Origin: Chryseobacterium potabilaquae
Lineage (GTDB): Bacteria > Bacteroidota > Bacteroidia > Flavobacteriales > Weeksellaceae
Assembly (NCBI RefSeq): GCF_902728265.1
Contig: NZ_CACVBR010000037.1
Coordinates: 1 to 40,100, forward strand
Direction of reading: 5' to 3'
DNA: 40,100 nucleotides
The notes under the pieces were generated by a model. That model was not told the origin of the DNA, ran no database searches, and saw only the letters and a program-made list of their open reading frames with translations. The translations under genes were made by a program, and so were the position numbers. This document shows, piece by piece, positions 1 through 8,541 of this stretch; position 1 is the stretch's first letter; every line of letters begins with the position of its first letter.

Positions 1-126
1 CACTTCTTGTACTACAGAGAGTTTAAAGGATAGGCTATAGTCTTTTTGACTACGTTTTACATACTGATTATTAAGATCTTTCATAACATTACTGTTTTTG
101 TGTAACGCTATGTTAGGATCAGACAT
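1..126 (-). CDS. IS3-type transposase orfA, N-terminal part (runs off left edge)
   Basis: Reading the minus strand from ATG at 126 gives 42 codons without a stop, continuing past base 1. The stretch KRSQKDYSLSFKLSVVQEV resembles the start of the helix-turn-helix domain of IS3-type OrfA proteins common in Bacteroidota (a YSLSFKL..V.EVE pattern), which bind the element's ends. The start is uncertain: an inner ATG lies 15 codons downstream (MKDLNNQ), and the ATG at 126 comes directly after the T-tract of a strong hairpin. The body of the element, including the DDE catalytic orfB, would lie outside the window. The family call rests on the N-terminal motif only. Confidence 0.65.
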   Translation of the reverse strand, partial: MSDPNIALHKNSNVMKDLNNQYVKRSQKDYSLSFKLSVVQEV

Positions 127-137
127 TTAAAATAAAT

Positions 138-169
138 AAAAAAGGCTCAGATAATGCTGAGCCTTTTTT
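138..169 (-). terminator. Intrinsic terminator between the nuclease gene and the transposase
   Basis: Perfect inverted repeat AAAAAAGGCTCAG / CTGAGCCTTTTTT with a 6-nt loop. On the minus strand it is followed by a long T-rich tract, so it should stop transcripts of the upstream nuclease gene (stop at 269). It ends only about a dozen bases before the transposase ATG, so it also shields that gene from read-through. The A/T flanks would let it work in the plus direction too. Confidence 0.8.
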
Positions 170-268
170 ATTTATGATCGATTTGAATTTATTTATAAAA
201 TTTGATCCAGTGAGAAGTGGAATATTTCACTCATTTCTTGAACTGTAAATAATAAACATACTTGTATG

Positions 269-1456
269 TTAAGGCTCTTTCTGTAATATTACAAATGCCG
301 GAAAGTGATCACTATATCCTCCCGTAAATTGATCTCCATTCCATGATCTGAATGGATATCCTCTGTAGTTTCCTTCTTTATTAATCAAATAAGAAGGCGC
401 ATATACTTCAGCTTTGTAAATCGAGTATTCACCGGTTACTTGGGGGGAAATAAGGTTTTGTGAAACAATAATCTGATCAAATAGATTAGGAGCGTCTTGG
501 TATGCTAAGGATGCTATTCCTTTTTTGTATAAGGGGTACATCAAATTCAAATAAGGATTCAGTTCGCTTAGATCTTTAGGGCTTGCGACTGCTTTCAAAT
601 AATTTTTTAAACTTGAACTTACGGGATCATCATTAAAGTCTCCCATTGCAAAAAGTTTTGTTGAAGGATCAGCTATTCTTATACTATCCATCTGTTGTTT
701 TAATAATGCAGCAGCAGCATTTCTTTTAGGCAATGAAATGGCTTCGCCTCCTCTTCTAGAGGGCCAATGATTCATAAAGAAGGCTACTTTTTCATTATCT
801 AAAAGACCAGTAACCACCAGAATATCTCGGGTATATTCTCTTTTCCCGTTTTGATTGTAAATTTTTAGTTCTTTTTTCAATGAATTGGAGGGGATAAATC
901 TTGTCTTTTGATAGATTAAAGCTACATCGATACCTCTATAATCATATGAATTATAATGGATAATACCATAGTCGTATTTTGCTAAAGTAGGTTCTTTAAT
1001 GAGATCTTCAATGACTTGCCGGTTTTCTACTTCTATAAGTCCGACAACAGCCGGGGGAGCTTTTGTATATTTTGAACCAAGCTCCGAGATTACTTTGGCC
1101 TCATTCGCAAGTTTTGTTTTATAAATTTTAGTGTTATAGTTTTTTGAACTACTGGGAGTGAACTCTTCAGAACCTCCTTGGTATTTTACGACCTTTTTTC
1201 CTTTTAGTAAATCGTCATTCCATTCTCCACTATATTTTTCTGCATCTAAAAACTGTATGGAATCTATGGGAATACTTCTGTGAAATGCAGGATTTTTTTT
1301 GTCTTTGGTTCCATCTATATAGTCTGCTGATGCTATCGTGTCAAATAGATTTTCTACATTTAAAAAGCCAATAGCTGCTACTTTTCTTAATTTTCCATGT
1401 TGGGCAGAAATCATTATTGATACAATAATGAAGGAAAAACTTAAAAAATTTCTCAT
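269..1456 (-). CDS. Secreted endonuclease/exonuclease/phosphatase-family protein
   Basis: 395 aa with a signal peptide (about 1-18, cleavage near ISA-QH), so exported. The fold is the DNase I-like EEP superfamily, metal-dependent phosphodiesterases and phosphatases. Visible motifs in order are FLNVENLFD (31-39; the usual metal/substrate Asn), GLIEVEN (metal Glu, about 140), MNHWPSRRGG, GDFNDDP (catalytic Asp/Asn) and C-terminal SDHFP (catalytic His). All key residues are present, so it is probably active. The NHWPSRxGG motif is typical of bacterial extracellular members. It is divergent from a TonB receptor/DUF5689 pair, suggesting a role in breaking nucleic acid or another phosphorylated substrate outside the cytoplasm. 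The exact substrate cannot be read from sequence. Confidence 0.88.
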   Translation of the reverse strand: MRNFLSFSFIIVSIMISAQHGKLRKVAAIGFLNVENLFDTIASADYIDGTKDKKNPAFHRSIPIDSIQFLDAEKYSGEWNDDLLKGKKVVKYQGGSEEFTPSSSKNYNTKIYKTKLANEAKVISELGSKYTKAPPAVVGLIEVENRQVIEDLIKEPTLAKYDYGIIHYNSYDYRGIDVALIYQKTRFIPSNSLKKELKIYNQNGKREYTRDILVVTGLLDNEKVAFFMNHWPSRRGGEAISLPKRNAAAALLKQQMDSIRIADPSTKLFAMGDFNDDPVSSSLKNYLKAVASPKDLSELNPYLNLMYPLYKKGIASLAYQDAPNLFDQIIVSQNLISPQVTGEYSIYKAEVYAPSYLINKEGNYRGYPFRSWNGDQFTGGYSDHFPAFVILQKEP

Positions 1457-1518
1457 TGAGTAGTAAGATTAATTAATCGAAAGTTCTTTTTTTTAACTTG
1501 TTCATTTTTAAATATATG

Positions 1519-1526
1519 CAAATTTA
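1519..1526 (-). promoter_or_regulatory. -7 promoter box of the nuclease gene
   Basis: The minus strand reads TAAATTTG, matching the Bacteroidota -7 consensus TAnnTTTG, 62 bp upstream of the nuclease ATG. No clear -33 TTG at the usual distance. Confidence 0.5.
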
Positions 1527-1622
1527 TCACGGTTTAATAATGATTATTATTAGCATAATGTAAAATAAGTGCAATGTTAAGAAAAAATAGTGTTAAAAAA
1601 GTGGTTAATTGTAAAATTTGAC

Positions 1623-1630
1623 TAATTTTG
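1623..1630 (+). promoter_or_regulatory. -7 promoter box of the TonB receptor operon
   Basis: TAATTTTG matches TAnnTTTG, 60 bp upstream of the receptor ATG at 1691, giving a leader of roughly 55 nt. It lies in the divergent region shared with the nuclease gene. Confidence 0.5.
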
Positions 1631-1690
1631 TGCCCCAAATGTTTAATCTATTGAAAATTAATATAAAAAGTATTTGAAAAATATATACTC

Positions 1691-4558
1691 ATGATTAAAA
1701 AACTGTCATTAGTCTCTTTATTTACTTTATTTCCAGCACCCTATTATTTTGCACAGACAACAGTATTTGCTTATCTAAAGGATGCAGAAGGGAAACCTAT
1801 AGAAAGGGCGGAAGTAAATTTGAAAGGGAGTGAGGAAGATGTTACGGCAGACAAAATTGGATATTTCCAATTTGTGGATATAAAGCCGGGACATTATCAA
1901 ATGATGATTACGAAACCCAATTATGAAACAAAAATAATGGAGTTTGATGTAATCGATGATGAAAAAAGAAAAGATTTAGGTAATGTTACGCTATATCCTG
2001 CTATTATAAATGCAGATCAAGGGCTTACCATTATAGAAAATGAGGATGATGAGGATGGTCTCAATGGGCAGTCTTCTACTGTGGGGCTTTTACAATCTTC
2101 TCAAGATGTTTTTAGCAGGATTGCCGCTTTTGATCTTGGCTTTTATTGGTTCCGTCCACGAGGTATTGATGGAAGATCAGGAGAAACGATGCTCAATGGT
2201 ATTTCGATGATTAAATTAGATAATGGTAATGTGGATTTAGGGAATTGGGGAGGACTTAATGAAATAACAAGGTATCCTGAAATTTCAGCCAATCATTCTC
2301 CTTCTGAATATGCTTTTGGAGGTAATACTTCGGTTATTTATAAAAATACAAAAGCTGGTGAGTACAGAAAAGGTTTTCAAGGAACTTATTCTATAACCAA
2401 TAGGAATTATAGAAATAGAGGATCATTAAGGTATAGCTCAGGCATGAATAAAAAAGGGTGGGCCTTTACCCTCATGGGAGCTAGAAGATGGGCAGAAGAG
2501 GGAATTCAAGAAGGAACATTTTATAATGCCTATGGTACTTATTTGGGAGTAGAAAAGAGACTCAATGATGAACATACTATTACCTTTAATTTTATAGGAG
2601 CTCCATACCGACGCTCTACGGCTAGCCCCAGTACGCAAGAAATATATGATTATCGAGGAGTGCATTATAACTCTTATTGGGGATATCAAAATGGAAAGCA
2701 AAGAAGTGAAAGGATAAGAAAAGGATTTCAGCCGATCTTTCAAGTTCAGGATTTTTGGAAAATTAATAAGAAATCAAGTCTATGGACTTCGCTTTCATAT
2801 CAGTTTGGTAAAGATAGAGGTTCACGATTAGATTGGCAAAATGTACAGAATCCTTCTCCAGCGTATTATAAAAATTTACCAAGCTATTATGATTCATTAG
2901 ATCCTAATGCGTCAATTATGGGGCCTATTGGAACGATGACAACTGCTCAGGATGCTTATCAAACTTCATTAGCAGCTTGGTCTTCGGGAGATCGGGGTAT
3001 TACCCAACTGGACTGGGATAGGTTGTATAGAAGAAATACACAGCAATCTTCTAAGAATTATTATGATCAGCTAGGGAAAAGAGCTTTGTATTATCTTGTA
3101 GATGATGTGAGTGATGATAAAATATGGAATATTGCTACTCATTTTATTCATAATTTTAATGACAACACAAAACTCTTACTCAATGCCTCTTATCAAAATT
3201 ATCGATCTGAATTGTATAGAGAGGTAAAAGATCTTTTAGGGGCTGATTTTGTTTTAAATAAAGATCCTTTTGCGGCAACTAATCAGCCGGGAAAATCCGG
3301 ATTATTTAATGAGGGTGAAGAAAATGTAACGAAAAAAGTCGGAGATAGGATGACTTATAATTACATTTTTAGAAGACAGGAATTTAAAATTAATCCTGGC
3401 TTGAAATTTTCAGCAGGAAGGTTTGATATTTTTATTTCCGGAATGGCAGGGTATTCCAACTCAAATAGAGAGGGGCTCTTCAGTCATTATTTATATAAGA
3501 ATTCAAAAAGTAAAGGACAAGATTACAGTTTCTGGACTTATGGTATAAAAGGACAAATGATCTATAGATTGAATGGGCGGAATTTCTTTGTATATAATGG
3601 AGCGAGTTATTCTCAAGCTCCTTATCTAGAAGATATTTTTATTACACCTAGAGTGAATGGGGCAGTGGCTCCCAATATTCAGAATATGGTAGTGAATGCT
3701 AATGATATTAGCTATGTGATTTCGAGTCCGTTTTTTAAGATGAGATTAACTGGATATCTTATTAATACTAATAATGAAACTTCTGTTCAACGATTCTTTG
3801 CAGATGGCATTCAGCTAAGTACTTCAGACGGCCAAGGTAATGAGACATCTGTTCAGAGTGCATTTGTAACTCAAATAATGACGGATGTTAAGAAAAGAAA
3901 TTTAGGAATTGAATTGGGTGTGGATGTAAAAGTTATTCCTACTCTTTCATTACAAGGTTTAGCTAGTATGGGCCAGTTTACGTATCAGAATAATCCAATT
4001 ACCTATTTTGCCTCAGATGCGGCCGGGGAATTTGCTAATGGCTTGTCTTATATGAACGTAGGAAAAGCATATATCAAAAACTATCGTCAAGGGGGAACTC
4101 CTCAAAAGGCTTATTCTTTAGGACTGAGATATAACTCTCCAAAATATTGGTGGTTTGGTGCTAATTGGAATTACTTTGATGATAATTATTTAGATCCCTC
4201 TGCATTAATTAGAACAGAATATTTTATTCAAAATAAAAATTCTTTTACTCCTTTCGTTAATTTGACACAGTCAGAACTAAGAAGGGTTTTAGAACCTAAC
4301 AGACTTCCTTCTTCTTTCTTTTTTAACGTTAATTTAGGTAAGTCTTGGGTTATTGGAAAATACTATGTTTTGGTATCGTCTACAGTCAATAATATTCTAA
4401 ATAACAGAAAATATATTACCGGGGGATTTGAACAAACAAGAAATGCTAAATTTCCAGATTTTGCAAAGGATATGGATAGGGAATTTACCTTGTTTGGTCC
4501 CAAATACTGGTATACACAAGGACGCTCTTATTTTGTGAATGTACAATTTCGATTCTAA
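1691..4558 (+). CDS. TonB-dependent receptor with carboxypeptidase-like regulatory N-terminal domain
   Basis: 955-aa outer-membrane transporter. A signal peptide (about 1-21, ending FAQ) is followed by a carboxypeptidase D regulatory-like beta-sandwich (about 22-100), a plug domain (about 125-235) and a C-terminal 22-strand barrel rich in aromatic residues. The last residues (VNVQFRF) end in Phe, as expected of a barrel inserted by BamA. The next gene, 33 bp downstream on the same strand, encodes a DUF5689 surface lipoprotein, so receptor and lipoprotein probably work as an uptake pair in the SusC/SusD manner, although the lipoprotein is not a SusD homologue. The divergent EEP-fold enzyme suggests a phosphorylated polymer such as DNA as substrate; that is inference. 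Confidence 0.9.
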   Translation: MIKKLSLVSLFTLFPAPYYFAQTTVFAYLKDAEGKPIERAEVNLKGSEEDVTADKIGYFQFVDIKPGHYQMMITKPNYETKIMEFDVIDDEKRKDLGNVTLYPAIINADQGLTIIENEDDEDGLNGQSSTVGLLQSSQDVFSRIAAFDLGFYWFRPRGIDGRSGETMLNGISMIKLDNGNVDLGNWGGLNEITRYPEISANHSPSEYAFGGNTSVIYKNTKAGEYRKGFQGTYSITNRNYRNRGSLRYSSGMNKKGWAFTLMGARRWAEEGIQEGTFYNAYGTYLGVEKRLNDEHTITFNFIGAPYRRSTASPSTQEIYDYRGVHYNSYWGYQNGKQRSERIRKGFQPIFQVQDFWKINKKSSLWTSLSYQFGKDRGSRLDWQNVQNPSPAYYKNLPSYYDSLDPNASIMGPIGTMTTAQDAYQTSLAAWSSGDRGITQLDWDRLYRRNTQQSSKNYYDQLGKRALYYLVDDVSDDKIWNIATHFIHNFNDNTKLLLNASYQNYRSELYREVKDLLGADFVLNKDPFAATNQPGKSGLFNEGEENVTKKVGDRMTYNYIFRRQEFKINPGLKFSAGRFDIFISGMAGYSNSNREGLFSHYLYKNSKSKGQDYSFWTYGIKGQMIYRLNGRNFFVYNGASYSQAPYLEDIFITPRVNGAVAPNIQNMVVNANDISYVISSPFFKMRLTGYLINTNNETSVQRFFADGIQLSTSDGQGNETSVQSAFVTQIMTDVKKRNLGIELGVDVKVIPTLSLQGLASMGQFTYQNNPITYFASDAAGEFANGLSYMNVGKAYIKNYRQGGTPQKAYSLGLRYNSPKYWWFGANWNYFDDNYLDPSALIRTEYFIQNKNSFTPFVNLTQSELRRVLEPNRLPSSFFFNVNLGKSWVIGKYYVLVSSTVNNILNNRKYITGGFEQTRNAKFPDFAKDMDREFTLFGPKYWYTQGRSYFVNVQFRF

Positions 4559-4591
4559 AACCATCTAAAATCACGTATTAAAACTCTAAAA

Positions 4592-5902
4592 ATGAACATA
4601 AAAAAACACTTAAATTTAATAACGGCAGTTGTATATGCCATATCATTCATGATGTCTTGTGTACAAAAAGATGAATGGGAAACACCGCCGATTAAATGTG
4701 AAAATAAATTTTCTTCTACTAATACTACTTTAGCTGAATTTAAAGCCTTAGCTCCTTCTTCGGGCTATGTTTTGATTACAGAAGATAAAATTTTTGATGG
4801 GTATGTAGTTTCTTCTGATGAAAGCGGTAATTTCTATAAAACGATTTCTTTTCAGGATAAGCCGGAAAATCCTACCGCTGCACTACAGATTGAGGTTAAT
4901 AAATCAAGTAACTATGCTGATTATCCTGTAGGCGCTCATATAAGAATTAATGCAAAAGGTCTTAGACTGGGTCTGGATAGGGGGGCTGTTAAAATAGGAG
5001 CTGTTGATGAGTCTTTTGCGATTGGAAGGGTTCCGGAATCGTTGGTGAATAGATATATTTCGGGGGTTTGTAATGGAAATGGGTTAGATGTGGCGATAAT
5101 GAAGCCATTGGAATTGGCAAACCTTAAAGTAGCCCAAAATGCTAATTATATTAATATGCTTGTAAAAGTATCTAATGTTCAATTTTCTTCTACAGAATTA
5201 GGGAAAAAATATCTTGATTATGAAGCTGGGGCAGGAAAAGATACAGATAGGAAAATTGTGGATGAGTTTGGGAATCTAGCTGTGATTCGAAACTCCGCAT
5301 TCTTTAATGCCGGATCTACCTTGCTTCCCAATGGAAAAGGTGATCTTACTTTTGTGGTAAATCGATATAATTCTTCATGGCAAATGTTAATAAGAAATTT
5401 GGACGATGTTAAATTTTCTGGGAAAAGATTCTTTTTTGAAGGTTTTGATGGAAATTTAAATGATAATTGGTTTACAGTCAATATTACAGGAGAACAAATT
5501 TGGAACATTCAACAGTTTGGAAATCCTAAGCCATGTGTAGTAATGAGCGGTTTTACAAATATTAATAATGCTAATGAAGATTGGCTTATTTCTAAACCGA
5601 TTTCTTTGGAGGATTTTTCTACAGCAGCACTATCATTTGAAACCGACGGAAGATATAATGGTAAGCCTTTGGAGGTTTATATTACGGATAATTATACGAA
5701 TGATCCATTGACGACGACTTGGACTCCTTTATCGGCTATTTTAGATACTAATCTTAGTGCATTTAATACTTGGACATATTCCGATGATATTAGTTTGGAT
5801 GCTTTTGTAGGAAAAAAAGTCTCCATAGCATTTAAATATACTTCTAGTACAGCAGAGGCTACCGCTTGGCAATTGGATAATGTAAGAGTGATTGGGAACT
5901 AA
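4592..5902 (+). CDS. DUF5689 / choice-of-anchor J surface lipoprotein
   Basis: 436-aa lipoprotein. The lipobox ends FMMSC with Cys23, followed by VQKDE, which resembles the lipoprotein export signal (QKDDE-like) known from Capnocytophaga and other Bacteroidota; this predicts display on the outer face of the outer membrane. The N-terminal half (about 35-275) looks like DUF5689, an OB-fold-like region (TLAEFKAL, DGYVVSSDESGNFYKTI, GLRLGLDRGAVKIG). The C-terminal part (about 278-436) matches the choice-of-anchor J beta-sandwich: FFFEGFDG, NDNWF, EDWLISKPISL and the terminal WQLDNVRV. It is co-transcribed with the TonB receptor upstream, so a binding or processing partner of that receptor is likely. 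Enzymatic activity is not evident. Confidence 0.8.
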   Translation: MNIKKHLNLITAVVYAISFMMSCVQKDEWETPPIKCENKFSSTNTTLAEFKALAPSSGYVLITEDKIFDGYVVSSDESGNFYKTISFQDKPENPTAALQIEVNKSSNYADYPVGAHIRINAKGLRLGLDRGAVKIGAVDESFAIGRVPESLVNRYISGVCNGNGLDVAIMKPLELANLKVAQNANYINMLVKVSNVQFSSTELGKKYLDYEAGAGKDTDRKIVDEFGNLAVIRNSAFFNAGSTLLPNGKGDLTFVVNRYNSSWQMLIRNLDDVKFSGKRFFFEGFDGNLNDNWFTVNITGEQIWNIQQFGNPKPCVVMSGFTNINNANEDWLISKPISLEDFSTAALSFETDGRYNGKPLEVYITDNYTNDPLTTTWTPLSAILDTNLSAFNTWTYSDDISLDAFVGKKVSIAFKYTSSTAEATAWQLDNVRVIGN

Positions 5903-5930
5903 AGAATAACAATACAGATAAATATAAAAA

Positions 5931-5962
5931 AATAAGCCGTCTCAATTTTGAGACGGCTTATT
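5931..5962. terminator. Bidirectional terminator between convergent operons
   Basis: Strong inverted repeat AATAAGCCGTCTCAA / TTGAGACGGCTTATT with a T-run on each side (A-run on the left, TTTTT on the right). It lies between the DUF5689 stop (5902) and the stop of the convergent DUF6702 gene (5977), serving both. Confidence 0.88.
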
Positions 5963-5976
5963 TTTAGTTTAATTTT

Positions 5977-6447
5977 TTAAAAAGATACTTCATTGACCTC
6001 TTTTCCTCTTTGAAAATTCATTGTTTTCTGACTTCCTTTGTAGGCAATATTAACGAGGTTAATTTGCTTTGGAAAGGCACTTAGAAGTATTGTGTTCTTT
6101 ATTTTTAAGGTATTAATATCTGAAACGCCACCGGTTTCAAAATATACCCATACTGTTTCTCCACTTACCTGACTTCCCGTAAATGTTATAGTCTTGGGAG
6201 AGCCATTGATGTACACATCAAAATTATTGTTTACATATTTTTTTACCTCAGCTTCAAATCCAGCAGTGTTAGGATTAATCTTTATTGCATCTGAAATATG
6301 ATTAGTATTCATTTTTGTGGTGAACTTCAATGTCTTACTACCATCTATATAATCCACTTTAGTCATTGAAGAGAAAAAGTCTACATACGCGAAACTCATT
6401 AACACCAAAAATGTTAACATCACTGTTATATATAAAAATTTTTTCAT
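5977..6447 (-). CDS. DUF6702-family secreted protein
   Basis: About 156 aa from ATG at 6447. An upstream TTG at 6480 would add 11 residues ahead of the signal peptide and is less likely. Residues 1-20 (MKKFLYITVMLTFLVLMSFA) form a signal peptide or N-terminal anchor. The pattern SSMTKVDYIDGSKTLKFTTK, then a central KYVNNNFDVYING and the C-terminal MNFQRGKEVNEVSF, fits DUF6702, small periplasmic or envelope beta proteins of Bacteroidota with unknown function. It is the last gene of the minus-strand cluster and ends at a strong terminator. No catalytic motif is visible. Confidence 0.65.
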   Translation of the reverse strand: MKKFLYITVMLTFLVLMSFAYVDFFSSMTKVDYIDGSKTLKFTTKMNTNHISDAIKINPNTAGFEAEVKKYVNNNFDVYINGSPKTITFTGSQVSGETVWVYFETGGVSDINTLKIKNTILLSAFPKQINLVNIAYKGSQKTMNFQRGKEVNEVSF

Positions 6448-6505
6448 CTTAATCAATAGATTTACGATCATCTTTGTCAATTATAATTCACAAATAATAT
6501 GCCAA

Positions 6506-7258
6506 CTAAAAGTTAACGTTAACAGAATATTTATCATAAAACGCTTTAATGTGCTCTACAGCCTCATCTGCAGTATCTACAACTCTATAAAGAGCTAAGT
6601 CTTTTTCTGCGATCATTTTCTCTTTTAGTAAAGTTTCTTTAAACCAATTGAGTAATCCTCCCCAAAATTCCGAACCCACTAGAACAATTGGAAATTTTCC
6701 TATTTTGTTAGTTTGAATTAATGTCATTGCTTCTGTAAGTTCATCTAACGTACCGAATCCGCCTGGCATTACTATAAACCCTTGGGAATATTTGACAAAC
6801 ATTACTTTTCTTACAAAGAAATAATCAAAATTCATAGAATAAGATTTATTAATGTAAGGGTTAAAATGTTGTTCAAATGGAAGGTCAATATTGAGTCCAA
6901 TCGATTGACCTTGTGCATTATGAGCTCCTTTATTACCCGCTTCCATAATCCCGGGGCCTCCACCCGTAATAATCCCAAAGCCTATTTTAGTGATTTTTTC
7001 AGCAATCTCAACGGCCATTTCATAGTATGGGCTTTGAGGCGCTAATCTTGCAGATCCAAAAATGGAGACGCAAGGGCCTATTTTAGCTAATTTTTCATAA
7101 CCATCTACAAATTCAGCCATTACTTTAAAAACCATCCAGCTGTCTTTGGTTATTGTTTCATCCCAGGTTTTTTGTCTGAAGCTATTATGTAGTTTTGTTT
7201 CGTTAATATCGAATTTAGGGTTTACTAAGCTTTCATCTCTAGTGCCATCAATTTCCAT
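6506..7258 (-). CDS. LOG-family (TIGR00730) Rossmann-fold nucleoside-monophosphate phosphoribohydrolase
   Basis: 250-aa cytoplasmic protein with both LOG-family signatures: GGGPGIMEA (99-107) and PGGFGTLDE (165-173, binding the phosphate and carrying the catalytic Glu). Arg150/Lys151 correspond to the conserved basic pair. The family hydrolyses the N-glycosidic bond of nucleoside 5'-monophosphates (cytokinin activation in plants; PpnN-type AMP/GMP nucleosidase in bacteria). The old 'lysine decarboxylase' label for this family is wrong. An N-terminal extension of about 60 residues precedes the core, as in many bacterial members. The start lies 6 bp after the stop of the nucleotidyltransferase gene, so the two are co-transcribed. 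Confidence 0.88.
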   Translation of the reverse strand: MEIDGTRDESLVNPKFDINETKLHNSFRQKTWDETITKDSWMVFKVMAEFVDGYEKLAKIGPCVSIFGSARLAPQSPYYEMAVEIAEKITKIGFGIITGGGPGIMEAGNKGAHNAQGQSIGLNIDLPFEQHFNPYINKSYSMNFDYFFVRKVMFVKYSQGFIVMPGGFGTLDELTEAMTLIQTNKIGKFPIVLVGSEFWGGLLNWFKETLLKEKMIAEKDLALYRVVDTADEAVEHIKAFYDKYSVNVNF

Positions 7259-7264
7259 TTGAAA

Positions 7265-7978
7265 TTATTTAAAATATTTTTCAGCTTCTATTACAGATTC
7301 GGGTCTACCCACATCTACTAATATGCTATCATGTAAAAAACCATGTATATATTCTGTTTGCATAAGGTCTAAATATTCTTCCATGACGGAAAATTTACCT
7401 GTTCTTTTTATTTTATTAAAAATAGTAGGATTTATACAATGAACCCCACTAAATGCCAATGCTTTAAAACCTTTATTAAATTCAGCAAGTCTTTGTTCTC
7501 CGGTTTGTATATTTAGCCATCCTCTTAAAACCATCTCCTTATTAAAAAGTAATTTTCTTGAACTTTCTCTATCAGAAACGGCTAAAGTAGCAAAATCATT
7601 CATGTTTTTATGATATTTAACCAATTCATTGATATTGAGTGAGGTTAGTATATCTGCATTCATGATTATAAAATCTTCTCCATGATCTAGGAATCTTCTA
7701 GCAAAAATCAAACCACCTCCAGTTTCCAACAATTCATTTGTTTCATCAGAGATTTCAATATTACAATTAAAGTTGTTATTCTTCTTTAAAAAATCAACAA
7801 TTTGACTTCCAAAATGATGAATATTTATGACGAAATCTTTAATTCCAAAATTTTTGAGATAATTTATATTTCTTTCTAAAAGAGGAATATCATTTACTTG
7901 TGCTAAGGCTTTAGGGTGGTTATCGGTAAAAGGCTTTAAACGTGTCCCTTTACCTGCTGCGAAGAGTAGAGCTTTCAT
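7265..7978 (-). CDS. Sugar-1-phosphate nucleotidyltransferase, MurU-like
   Basis: 237 aa, Rossmann-like nucleotidyltransferase fold. The N-terminal signature FAAGKGTRLKPFTDNHPKAL (6-25) holds the NTP-binding loop and Lys23; TGGGL (86-90) and NAD (107-109, metal Asp109) complete the active site. Its short length and lack of a beta-helix tail resemble MurU (N-acetylmuramate-1-phosphate uridylyltransferase) rather than GlmU or RmlA. A COG3178 kinase (AmgK-like) lies two genes upstream, and AmgK plus MurU form the anomeric recycling route that turns MurNAc or GlcNAc into the UDP-sugar in Pseudomonas. The MurU assignment is from family pattern plus context; the sugar specificity is not certain. 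Confidence 0.78.
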   Translation of the reverse strand: MKALLFAAGKGTRLKPFTDNHPKALAQVNDIPLLERNINYLKNFGIKDFVINIHHFGSQIVDFLKKNNNFNCNIEISDETNELLETGGGLIFARRFLDHGEDFIIMNADILTSLNINELVKYHKNMNDFATLAVSDRESSRKLLFNKEMVLRGWLNIQTGEQRLAEFNKGFKALAFSGVHCINPTIFNKIKRTGKFSVMEEYLDLMQTEYIHGFLHDSILVDVGRPESVIEAEKYFK

Positions 7979-8047
7979 TATATAGGATAGATAATTGATA
8001 TTGTAAATTCTATTGATAGATTACTTGTATTCTTTAGAAATAATCAT

Positions 8048-8455
8048 TTATGAATTTAGCTGGGGTTGTTCATCATGATGAAGAGTGATTTCGGTGTCTA
8101 CGGGATATTTTTCTTTAATAAATTCTGCAATCTTTATGGCAGAATAGACAGATCTGTGCTGCCCTCCGGTGCAACCAAAATTGACTTGTAGATGTTCAAA
8201 GCCTCTTTCTAAATAATTATCAATGTTAATGGAGATTATATTTTTAACCAATTCCAAAAAATTGGGCATTTCGGTTTGGGTTTCAAGATATTGCTGAACT
8301 CCCATGTCGTTTCCTGTTTGACTTTTGTATTCTTCGACTCTTCCAGGATTCAAAATTCCCCGACAATCAAATGTAAAGCCTCCTCCGTTTCCAGAATGAT
8401 CTTTTGGTATTCCTCCTTTTTTATATGAAAAACTATGTATATCGATGTGTAGCAT
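8048..8455 (-). CDS. Stand-alone RapZ C-terminal domain protein
   Basis: 135 aa consisting only of the C-terminal domain of RapZ (UPF0042/YvcJ family). The hallmark GCTGGQHRS is at 94-102, and the N-terminal part (SFSYKKGGIPKD, FDCRGILNPGR) matches the first half of that domain, including Asp30 and Arg32. The P-loop kinase-like N-terminal half of full RapZ is absent. In E. coli the C-terminal domain binds glucosamine-6-phosphate and the GlmZ/GlmY RNAs. Here it sits between an AmgK-like kinase and a MurU-like enzyme, so a sugar-phosphate sensing or chaperoning role in amino-sugar recycling is the natural inference. It is not a truncation: reading frame, start and spacing are intact. Confidence 0.85.
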   Translation of the reverse strand: MLHIDIHSFSYKKGGIPKDHSGNGGGFTFDCRGILNPGRVEEYKSQTGNDMGVQQYLETQTEMPNFLELVKNIISINIDNYLERGFEHLQVNFGCTGGQHRSVYSAIKIAEFIKEKYPVDTEITLHHDEQPQLNS

Positions 8456-8541
8456 TGTATTATTTTAAATTATATGAAAATTATTAGATATTGAATGTTA
8501 TGGGTGACTCTCTATATATAATATATTTGATTGGAGATCAA

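Noticed and set aside
6506..7258. Lysine decarboxylase annotation for the Rossmann protein
   Set aside because: The GGGPGIMEA and PGGFGTLDE motifs define LOG-family nucleosidases; the decarboxylase name is a historical mislabel.
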